This document shows, piece by piece, positions 40,821 to 48,269 of a DNA stretch of 64,000 nucleotides. Each line of letters begins with the position of its first letter. Position 1 is the first letter of the stretch. Position numbers and translations under genes: made by a program. The stretch lies in the NCBI RefSeq assembly GCF_036108815.1, contig NZ_CP107985.1:2046001-2110000 (forward strand), written 5' to 3'. Under the pieces are notes generated by a model, which worked only from the letters and a program-made list of their open reading frames with translations, was not told the DNA's origin and did no database searches. The DNA comes from Streptomyces sp. NBC_00353. Its GTDB lineage: Bacteria > Actinomycetota > Actinomycetes > Streptomycetales > Streptomycetaceae.

Positions 40821-41752
40821 GCACTCACACGGTCACCAAGGAATCCGCCCCCGCCCAGGCGCCCGCCGCTCCCTCCGAGCGCAGACCCGCCGCGGCCGGC
40901 CGGCGGCGCAGTCCGACGCATGTGCTGCTCTCCAAGGGCGTCGTCAACGGAGTACTGCTCGTCGCCGCGTTCTACATGCTGATGCCGGTCAGCTGGCTGC
41001 TCTTCGCGGCCACCAAGAATCACCGTGACCTGTTCGCCACCGGTGGCTTCTCCTTCGGAGACTTCAACCTCTTCGCGAACATCCATGACGTCCTGACCTT
41101 CAACGACGGCATCTACCTGCGCTGGTTCGGCAACAGCCTGCTGTACTCGGTGGTCGGCTCGGCCGCCTCCGCGCTGCTTTGCACCGCCACCGGTTACGCC
41201 TTCGACAAGTACGACTTCCGGGGCAAGGAGAAGCTGTTCGGCCTGGTACTCGGCGGCGTCCTGGTGCCCGCCACGGTGATCCAGCTGCCGATGTATCTGC
41301 TGGCCTCCAAGGTCGGCGTCGTCAACACCTACTGGGCGATCCTGCTGCCCGCCCTGGTCAACCCGTTCGGCGTATACCTCGCCCGGGTCTTCTCCGAGGG
41401 ATACGTACCCAACGAGGTCCTCGAGGCGGCGCGGGTCGACGGCGCCGGAGAGCTCCGTACGTTCAGCCGGATCTCGCTGCCGATGCTCGCCCCCGGATTC
41501 ATGACCATCTTCCTGTTCTCCTTCACCGGAAGCTGGAACAACTTCTTCGGCGCCCTGGTCATGCTCAACGACGACTCCCTCTACCCGGTCAACCTCGGCC
41601 TGTTCATGTGGAACACCAACACGTCCCAGCAGCCCGAGTTCTACTCACTGGTGATCACCGGCTCGCTCATCGCCGTCATCCCGCTGATCATCGCGTTCAT
41701 CGGCCTGCAGCGCTTCTGGCGCTCCGGCCTGACCGCGGGTGCGGTGAAGTGA
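40817..41752 (+). CDS. ABC sugar importer permease 2 (MalG-like)
   Basis: 311 residues. A Ser/Ala/Pro-rich N-terminal tail of about 40 residues, then six helices (GVVNGVLLVAAFYMLMPVSW, LFGLVLGGVLVPATVIQLPM) and the EAA loop EVLEAARVDGAGELRTFSRI. Forms the channel with permease 1. Starts in the stop codon of permease 1, and its own TGA shares a base with the next gene's ATG, so the importer and dehydrogenase are one transcription unit. Confidence 0.9.
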   Translation: MSTHTVTKESAPAQAPAAPSERRPAAAGRRRSPTHVLLSKGVVNGVLLVAAFYMLMPVSWLLFAATKNHRDLFATGGFSFGDFNLFANIHDVLTFNDGIYLRWFGNSLLYSVVGSAASALLCTATGYAFDKYDFRGKEKLFGLVLGGVLVPATVIQLPMYLLASKVGVVNTYWAILLPALVNPFGVYLARVFSEGYVPNEVLEAARVDGAGELRTFSRISLPMLAPGFMTIFLFSFTGSWNNFFGALVMLNDDSLYPVNLGLFMWNTNTSQQPEFYSLVITGSLIAVIPLIIAFIGLQRFWRSGLTAGAVK

Positions 41753-42810
41753 TGATGCTCGTACCGGAAGGCACCGTCCTGAACAGCTCGGACCGCACCC
41801 CGGCCGGCCCGCGACCGGTCACCGTGCTCGCCATGGGCGGCGAGATCCACCGCACCCTGCTGGCCGGCGGCGCCCTCGAACGGCTCGGTCACATCGCGGC
41901 GGTGGACACGTCGCTCCTGGTCACCGACTACGCCGCCGCCGATCCCGCCGTGCTCGCCGGCACCGAAGTCCTCTTCACCCACTGGGGCTCGCCGCAGCTC
42001 ACCGACGAGGTACTGCGGCTCATGCCGCGACTGCGGGCGGTCGTCCATGCGGCAGGCTCCATCAAGCACCACGTCACCGAGGCGGTGTGGGAGCGGGGCA
42101 TAGCCGTCTCGTCCGCGGCCGCCGCCAACGCGCTGCCCGTCGCCGAATTCACCCTGGCCGCCATCCTGTTCGCCAACAAGCGGGTCCTCGGCGCCGCGCG
42201 GCGCTACCGCGAGACACGGGGTCCCTTCGACCTCTTCCCGCACTTCGCCGGGCAGGGCAACTATCTGCGCACCATCGGAATCGTGGGCGCCTCACGGATC
42301 GGCCGACGGGTGATCGAACTGCTCCGGCCGTTCGACCTGGAGGTCCTGCTGCACGATCCGTATGTGGACAAGGAGGATGCCGCCGCCCTCGGTGTGGAGT
42401 GCGTCGGTCTCGACGAGCTCGTACGGCGCAGTCATGTGGTGTCCATCCACGCGCCCGAACTCCCGGAGACCCGGCACATGTTCGACGCGCGGCTGCTCGC
42501 GCTGATGGCGGACGGGTCCACGCTCATCAACACCGCACGCGGCTCGCTCGTCGACACCCGGGCACTGACCGAGGAACTCGTGTCGGGCCGGATCCACGGC
42601 GTCATCGATGTGACGGACCCCGACCACCTGCCTTCGGATTCCCCGCTGTACAACCTGCCCAACGTACTGCTGACCCCGCACATCGCCGGCTCCCTCGGCA
42701 ACGAGCTCGGCCGCATGGCGCACTGGGCGATCGATGAAGTGGAGCGGTACGCGCAGGGTGCGCCCTTCGCGTACGGAGTCGGCCCCGACGAGCTGAACCG
42801 CTCGGCCTGA
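41752..42810 (+). CDS. D-2-hydroxyacid dehydrogenase family protein in the sugar operon
   Basis: 352 residues. NAD-binding domain TIGIVGASRIGRRVIELLRP (GxSxxG version of GxGxxG), catalytic Arg in TARGSLVDT, a Glu in the PELPETRHMF region and His in TPHIAGSLGNE, all as in the 2-hydroxyacid dehydrogenase family (PGDH/glyoxylate reductase type). The N-terminal catalytic domain contains ALERLGHIAAVDTSLLVTDY. Such enzymes in glycoside operons may oxidise or reduce a sugar-derived acid; the substrate cannot be told. Start ATG 41752 or 41755. Confidence 0.85.
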   Translation: MMLVPEGTVLNSSDRTPAGPRPVTVLAMGGEIHRTLLAGGALERLGHIAAVDTSLLVTDYAAADPAVLAGTEVLFTHWGSPQLTDEVLRLMPRLRAVVHAAGSIKHHVTEAVWERGIAVSSAAAANALPVAEFTLAAILFANKRVLGAARRYRETRGPFDLFPHFAGQGNYLRTIGIVGASRIGRRVIELLRPFDLEVLLHDPYVDKEDAAALGVECVGLDELVRRSHVVSIHAPELPETRHMFDARLLALMADGSTLINTARGSLVDTRALTEELVSGRIHGVIDVTDPDHLPSDSPLYNLPNVLLTPHIAGSLGNELGRMAHWAIDEVERYAQGAPFAYGVGPDELNRSA

Positions 42811-42822
42811 GGAGCATCCCGG

Positions 42823-45738
42823 ATGACCTACAGCCCCGCACCGGACACCGCCTATGTCGAGGACCGTTCACCGGGCAGCGGCCGGCTCGATCCCAGGGCC
42901 TCCTTCGTACCGGACGCCCCGCAGCTGGAACTGGACGGTGCGTGGCGCTTCCGGGCAGCCGCCGGACTGCACGACCTCACCCCCGGTTTCGAGGCCCCCG
43001 GCTTCGACGACACCCGGTGGGGGCGGCTGCCCGTACCGTCGTGCTGGCAGATGCAGACCGTGGGCGCGCCCGCGTACACCAACGTCATCTACCCCTTCCC
43101 CGTCGATCCGCCCCGGGTCCCCGACGAGAATCCGACGGGTGAGTACCGCCGCGAGTTCACCCTCCCCGGGCAGTGGCCCGCGGGCCGCACCGTGCTGCGC
43201 TTCGAGGGCGTCGACTCCTGCTTCGCCGTGTGGCTCAACGGCGAACGGCTGGGTGACGGCAAGGGCAGCCGTGTCCCCACCGAGTTCGACGCCACACAGG
43301 CGCTGCGCCCGGGCCGGAACGTCCTGGCCGTCCGGGTGCACCAGTGGTCGGCCGGCAGCTATCTCGAGGACCAGGACATGTGGTGGCTGTCGGGCATCTT
43401 CCGCTCGGTGCGGCTGCTCTCCAGGCCCGAGGGGTGCCTGGACGACCTCTTCGTGCATGCCGACTACGACCATGTCACCGGGACGGGCACCCTCGCCGTC
43501 GAGACCTCGCCCCGGGCCAGGCTCACCGTGCCGGCCCTGGGACTCGTCGACGCAGATCCGGCAGGGCCGCACACCCTGGCCGGCGTCGTCCCCTGGACCG
43601 CCGAGCAACCCCACCTCTACGAGGGCGAGCTGGTCACCCCGTCCGAACGGGTACCGGTGCGCATCGGGTTCAGAAGGGTCGCCGTCGAGGACGGACTCCT
43701 CAAGGTCAACGGCCGCCCGCTGCTGCTGCGCGGCGTCAACCGGCACGAGTGGGACCCGGAGACCGGGCGAACCCTCTCGTACGCGACGATGCGCCGCGAC
43801 GTGCTGCTGATGAAGCAGCACAACATCAACGCGGTACGCACCAGCCACTACCCACCGAGCAGTGAATTCCTCGACCTGTGCGACGAGTTCGGGCTCTGGG
43901 TCGTCGACGAGTGCGACCTGGAGACCCACGGCTTCGAGCTGGTCGGCTGGCGCGGCAACCCGAGCGACGACACCCGCTGGCGCGCTGCGTACCTCGACCG
44001 GATGCGGCGCGTCGTGGAGCGGGACAAGAACCACCCGAGCGTCATCATGTGGTCGCTGGGCAACGAGAGCGGCACAGGCGAGAACCTGGCCGCCATGGCC
44101 GAGTGGGCGCGCACCCGTGATCCGTCCAGGCCCATCCACTACGAGGGCGACCGGGACAGCGGGTACGTCGACGTCTACAGCCGGATGTACGCCGACCACG
44201 CCGAGACCGAGCTGATCGGCCGAGGCGAGGAACCGATGACCGAGGACCCGGGCCTCGACGCGCACCGCCGTGGGCTGCCGTTCATCCTCTGCGAATACGC
44301 GCACGCCATGGGCAACGGACCGGGCGGACTGAGCGAGTACCAGCGGTTGTTCGAACAGTATCCGCGCCTCCAGGGCGGCTTCGTCTGGGAGTGGATCGAC
44401 CACGGCATCGCACGGCGCACCGCCGACGGGCGATCCTGTTTCGCGTACGGCGGGGACTTCGGCGAGCCGGTCCACGACGGCAACTTCGTCGCCGACGGTC
44501 TGGTCTTCCCCGACCGCACGCCGTCGCCCGGTCTGACCGAGTACAAGAAGGTGATCGAGCCGGTCACGATCACCGTCGATCCCGTCGGCCGCACGGTCGC
44601 CGTCCGCAACGGCCACGACTTCCGTGACACGGCGCATCTGCGCTTCGGCTGGCGCGCCGACGAAGCCGGCGAGCCGGTCGCCGCGGGCGAGCTCGACATG
44701 CCCCCGCTCGAACCCGGCGCCCGCACAAGCCTGCCATGGCCCGGCCTCCCGCCGGGCAAGGGCGGCGAGCGGCTGCTGACCGTCACCGCCGTCCTCGCCG
44801 CCGAGGAGCCCTGGGCGGGCGCCGGCCACGAGATCGCCTGGGGCCAGGCCGTCATCGCAACCGCCGCGGTGGTGAGCCGGCCCACGCGCTCGCTCCCCGT
44901 CTCACGCCACGGCTCCGCGCTCATCCTCGGACCCGGTCGCTTCGACGCCGCCACCGGACGGCTCCGGGCCGTCGGCGAGCTCGAACTCGACGCCCCCGAA
45001 CTCGACCTGTGGCGCGCGCCCACCGACAACGACCGCCTCGGCGCCCGGCTCGCCGACCAGTGGCGCGCCCTCGGTCTGCACCGCCTCACCACCAAGGTCG
45101 TCGGCGTCGACATCGGCGGCACCGGTCTCACCGTGACCACACGCGTGGCGCCCGCGGGGACCGACGCCGCGATGCGGACCACGTACCACTGGAGCACGGA
45201 CGGCACCTCGCTCCAGCTGCACCTCACGGTCGCCCCGGAGGGCGAGTGGCCCTGCCCGGTGCCCCGGATCGGGCTGCGCACGGGACTGCCCGGCTGGATC
45301 GACACCGTGGACTGGTACGGCGCCGGGCCCGGTGAGGCGTACCGCGACACGACGGCCGCGGCCCGTATCGGCCGGTTCCGGCGAACCGTCGACGAGATGC
45401 AGACCCCGTATGTGCGCCCGCAGGAGAACGGCAACCGCCGGGAGGTGCGCTGGGCCCGGCTGACCGGCGACGGCGGCGGGCTCCTGCTGGCCGGGGCACC
45501 CTCGTACGACCTCGTGGTACGCCGCTGGACCAGTGAGCACCTGGACGCCACCCGGCACAACGGCGACCTGGTGCCGGGCAGCCGTGTGTACGTCAACCTC
45601 GACGCGGCGCACCACGGAATCGGCACCGCGTCCTGTGGCCCCGGCACGCTGCCCCGGCACACCCTGGAGGCACGACCGACAGCCCTGCGGATCACCCTGC
45701 GCAGCAGCCGGCCGTGCAGCAGCCGACCGCCTGGGTGA
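42823..45738 (+). CDS. lacZ: GH2 beta-galactosidase (LacZ type)
   Basis: 971 residues, close to E. coli LacZ. Domains in order: jelly-roll sugar-binding domain (ELDGAWRFRAA, PSCWQMQTVGAPAYTNVIYP), immunoglobulin-like domain, a TIM barrel with the acid/base Glu415 in MWSLGNESGTGEN and nucleophile Glu491 in FILCEYAHAMGNGPGG, and the LacZ-specific C-terminal beta-sandwich (bga_small_N: LDLWRAPTDNDRLG, GPGEAYRDTTAAARIGRF, YVRPQENGNR). No signal peptide, so it acts on sugar brought in by the importer, 12 bp downstream of the dehydrogenase in the same operon. Activity on beta-galactosides is likely, but the family also includes other GH2 specificities. Confidence 0.92.
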   Translation: MTYSPAPDTAYVEDRSPGSGRLDPRASFVPDAPQLELDGAWRFRAAAGLHDLTPGFEAPGFDDTRWGRLPVPSCWQMQTVGAPAYTNVIYPFPVDPPRVPDENPTGEYRREFTLPGQWPAGRTVLRFEGVDSCFAVWLNGERLGDGKGSRVPTEFDATQALRPGRNVLAVRVHQWSAGSYLEDQDMWWLSGIFRSVRLLSRPEGCLDDLFVHADYDHVTGTGTLAVETSPRARLTVPALGLVDADPAGPHTLAGVVPWTAEQPHLYEGELVTPSERVPVRIGFRRVAVEDGLLKVNGRPLLLRGVNRHEWDPETGRTLSYATMRRDVLLMKQHNINAVRTSHYPPSSEFLDLCDEFGLWVVDECDLETHGFELVGWRGNPSDDTRWRAAYLDRMRRVVERDKNHPSVIMWSLGNESGTGENLAAMAEWARTRDPSRPIHYEGDRDSGYVDVYSRMYADHAETELIGRGEEPMTEDPGLDAHRRGLPFILCEYAHAMGNGPGGLSEYQRLFEQYPRLQGGFVWEWIDHGIARRTADGRSCFAYGGDFGEPVHDGNFVADGLVFPDRTPSPGLTEYKKVIEPVTITVDPVGRTVAVRNGHDFRDTAHLRFGWRADEAGEPVAAGELDMPPLEPGARTSLPWPGLPPGKGGERLLTVTAVLAAEEPWAGAGHEIAWGQAVIATAAVVSRPTRSLPVSRHGSALILGPGRFDAATGRLRAVGELELDAPELDLWRAPTDNDRLGARLADQWRALGLHRLTTKVVGVDIGGTGLTVTTRVAPAGTDAAMRTTYHWSTDGTSLQLHLTVAPEGEWPCPVPRIGLRTGLPGWIDTVDWYGAGPGEAYRDTTAAARIGRFRRTVDEMQTPYVRPQENGNRREVRWARLTGDGGGLLLAGAPSYDLVVRRWTSEHLDATRHNGDLVPGSRVYVNLDAAHHGIGTASCGPGTLPRHTLEARPTALRITLRSSRPCSSRPPG

Positions 45739-45834
45739 CCAGCCGTCAGCAGCAGCGGAACGACTTGAGCGCCCCGTCGACAACGGGCGCGGCCGGACCC
45801 GGCCACTCCGATCGAACCTGGGAAGGACTTTGTC

Positions 45835-47331
45835 ATGTCTGGTCGTGCCCGCCGCGTCCTCGTCGTCGGCATCGACGGCGTGCGGCTCGACACCCTGAGC
45901 CGGCTGCCGACCCCGCACCTGGACGCCCTCGCACGGCAGGGCTTCTTCGCGCCGGTCGGGATCGACGACGGCACACCGACGATGTCGGGGCCGTGCTGGG
46001 CCACGGTCGTGACCGGTGTCACCGTTGCCAAGCACGGCGTGTGGAGCAACGATTTCACCGGCCACCGACTGGCCGTTTTCCCCGACTTCGCGACCCGGCT
46101 CGCGGAACAGGACGGACGGCGCACCTTCGTCGCGGCCGGCTGGGAGCCTCTGATGCTCGCCCGCGGCGGGGGCCCGCTCTTCCAGGCCCCGGCGAGGACC
46201 GCGTACGTCTCGCCCACCGCACACACCCCCGAAGGCTGGGACGCGTGCGACGCACAGATCACCGAGGAGGCCGTACGGGTCCTGGTCGGAGACGACCCGG
46301 AGGCCTCGTTCGTCTACCTCGGCGCGCCTGACGAGACGGCACACTTCCTGGGCTGCGGCAGCGAGTACGAGAGCGCCGTGCTGGCGGCCGACGAGCGCCT
46401 CGGACGGCTCCTCGACGCGGTGCGGTCCCGGCCCTCGTACGAGAACGAGGACTGGACGTTTCTCGTGGTCACCGACCACGGCCATGCGGACGCGGGCGGG
46501 CACGGCGGCCGCACCGAGGAGGAGCGCACCGCCTGGCTGATCGCCGCGGGTCCCGGCATCGCGGCAGGAGCTGCCCCCCGCGCCGTCCGCCATGTCGACG
46601 TCGCCGCCCAGGTGTTCGCCTCTCTCGGCCGGCACGTCGACCGGCACTGGACACTGGACGGACGGCCCTTCGCCGCCGCCCCGCACGCAGTCCTCTTCGA
46701 CATGGACGGCACGCTCGTCGACACCGAAGCGCTGTGGCTGCGAACCGCGCGGGAGACCGCCGCCGGGCTCGGCCACGAGCTGGGCGAGACCGACCTGCCC
46801 TTCGTACTGGGCCGCGCGGTCGCCGACACGGCCGCTCATCTCCAGCAGGTCTCCGGCACCGACCGCAGTGTGCAGTCCGTGGCCGGGGAACTCGACGCCG
46901 CCTTCCTGACCGCCGTCGAGTCCGAAACCACGGTGTTGCCCGGCGCGTTGGAAGTCCTCGATCTGCTCAGGGACCTGGACATTCCCGCGGCGCTCGTCTC
47001 GGCGTCCCCGCGCCCCGTGGTGGACGCGGTGCTCAAGCTCCTTGGCACGGAGCGGTTCCGTACGACGGTCGCCGAAGGCGAGACGCCTCGTACCAAGCCC
47101 GCATCCGATCCCTATCTCGCGGCGGCGCGGGCGCTCGGCGTGGACCCGGCGGCGTGCCTCGCCGTGGAGGACAGTCCGACGGGTGTCGCCTCGGCCGAGG
47201 CCGCGGGTTGCAGGGTGCTCGCGGTGGCCTCCTTCACGGAGATCCCAGCTGCGCCGCGAAGGACGGTTCTGCGCGATCTGCGGGCGATGGAGCCACAGAC
47301 CCTGTGGACCGCGGGACTTCAGGCCGGGTAG
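45835..47331 (+). CDS. Fusion of an alkaline-phosphatase-superfamily phosphodiesterase and a HAD phosphatase
   Basis: 498 residues, one open frame without a frameshift. Residues 1-280 belong to the type I phosphodiesterase/nucleotide pyrophosphatase branch: VLVVGIDGVRLDTLSRLPTP (metal-binding Asp14), a probable nucleophile in TPTMSGPCWATVVTG (Ser51 or Thr), GAPDETAHFLG (Asp and His), VVTDHGHADAGGHGG. Residues about 283-498 are a beta-phosphoglucomutase-like HAD domain: LFDMDGTLVDTE (Asp289 and Asp291), ALVSASPRPVVDAVLKLLG, KPASDPYLAAARALGV, VEDSPTGVASAEAAG. Cytosolic. It ends the sugar operon and could release phosphate from a sugar-phospho conjugate in two steps. No signal or linker repeat; followed by a terminator. 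Confidence 0.85.
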   Translation: MSGRARRVLVVGIDGVRLDTLSRLPTPHLDALARQGFFAPVGIDDGTPTMSGPCWATVVTGVTVAKHGVWSNDFTGHRLAVFPDFATRLAEQDGRRTFVAAGWEPLMLARGGGPLFQAPARTAYVSPTAHTPEGWDACDAQITEEAVRVLVGDDPEASFVYLGAPDETAHFLGCGSEYESAVLAADERLGRLLDAVRSRPSYENEDWTFLVVTDHGHADAGGHGGRTEEERTAWLIAAGPGIAAGAAPRAVRHVDVAAQVFASLGRHVDRHWTLDGRPFAAAPHAVLFDMDGTLVDTEALWLRTARETAAGLGHELGETDLPFVLGRAVADTAAHLQQVSGTDRSVQSVAGELDAAFLTAVESETTVLPGALEVLDLLRDLDIPAALVSASPRPVVDAVLKLLGTERFRTTVAEGETPRTKPASDPYLAAARALGVDPAACLAVEDSPTGVASAEAAGCRVLAVASFTEIPAAPRRTVLRDLRAMEPQTLWTAGLQAG

Positions 47332-47333
47332 TG

Positions 47334-47374
47334 CTGCGGGCGGCGTGGCGCGCCTGGCGCCCCGCCGCCCGCAG
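47334..47374. terminator. Bidirectional hairpin between convergent genes
   Basis: CTGCGGGCGGCG, 17-nt loop, CGCCGCCCGCAG, starting 3 bp after the fusion-gene stop and facing the secreted protein gene on the other strand. Confidence 0.75.
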
Positions 47375-47436
47375 CCGCATGGCTAGGAGGCGGCGAGGGC
47401 CGCGGCTGCGGTCACGGGCAAGGACGTGCGCGTGGT

Positions 47437-48180
47437 TCAGCCTCCGCTGGTCATGGTGACTTCGCCGTTGCTGAGGCTGTAGCCGGCGTTCGCCTTGCAG
47501 GGGCCGTAGGTGTACGCGCTCGTGTTGGTGCCGGTACCGGGCTCGGGACTGACGAACGGCTTGCCCCAGACCGCCTGCCCGTACGGGATCGAGGCGCAGT
47601 CGGCCACCGACTTGTAGTACTCGACGAAGCCGACACCGCTGGGCTTGAGCAGTCCGGCCGACGACGAGACGTTCCAGCTCCCGATCGTCGTCCAGGTGTT
47701 GGTGCTGGTGTCGACGACGTACCCGGTCCAGTTGTCCGTACCGGTCTTGATGATCTCCAGCTGGTACCAGCGGCCCTTGACGTACGGATAGGTCACGCTG
47801 CAGCTCGTCCCCGAGCCGCCGTCCGCGCCGGTGCGGCAGTTGGGGTGCGTGGTGGAGGTGCCGGAGCCGAAGACACTGAAGACCGCGAGGCCGCTGTTGA
47901 CGCGCGGCTGCAGTCCGACGTAGCCGACCTGGCCGGACTTGAAGTAGTACTGCTGCGCCCAGTAGTAGCCCGCGTCGTTCGGCTGGCTGATCACCTTGAG
48001 CGGGAAGGCGAGCTTCTCGAGGCCCTCAGCGGGCGCGCCCGATATGGAGTACGAGTTGGACACCGGGCCACCCGGTGTCACCGCGGCGGCCGCGGGGCCT
48101 GTCGTGTGGAGGAGCGTGGCGAGCGCGCCGGAGAGGACGCCTGCGACGCGTGTCAGCCGTCGCATCGGTAGTGATCGCAC
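47437..48180 (-). CDS. Secreted beta-rich protein, possibly DUF3472-like
   Basis: 247 residues from GTG 48180, chosen because GGAGGGAG lies 8 nt upstream. Signal peptide RRLTRVAGVLSGALATLLHT ending PAAAAV. The mature part has repeated aromatic beta strands (AGYYWAQQYYFKSGQVGYVG, LQPRVNSGLAVFSVFGSG, RWYQLEIIKTGTDNWTGYVV) and cysteines in pairs (HPNCRT...TSCSV, DCASI...GPCKANAGYSL) for disulfides. The YVGLQPR-type core recalls DUF3472 secreted domains, but I am not certain. It lies 89 bp downstream of the PL8 lyase gene and may be expressed with it, perhaps binding the same polymer. Confidence 0.6.
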   Translation of the reverse strand: MRSLPMRRLTRVAGVLSGALATLLHTTGPAAAAVTPGGPVSNSYSISGAPAEGLEKLAFPLKVISQPNDAGYYWAQQYYFKSGQVGYVGLQPRVNSGLAVFSVFGSGTSTTHPNCRTGADGGSGTSCSVTYPYVKGRWYQLEIIKTGTDNWTGYVVDTSTNTWTTIGSWNVSSSAGLLKPSGVGFVEYYKSVADCASIPYGQAVWGKPFVSPEPGTGTNTSAYTYGPCKANAGYSLSNGEVTMTSGG

Positions 48181-48269
48181 GGTGAATCTCCCTCCGTCGG
48201 CCGGTGAGGCGGCCGACACGTGGTCTCGAGTGGTCGTCGGTTGGTTGTCGGGGGTGGCCGACCGACCGG

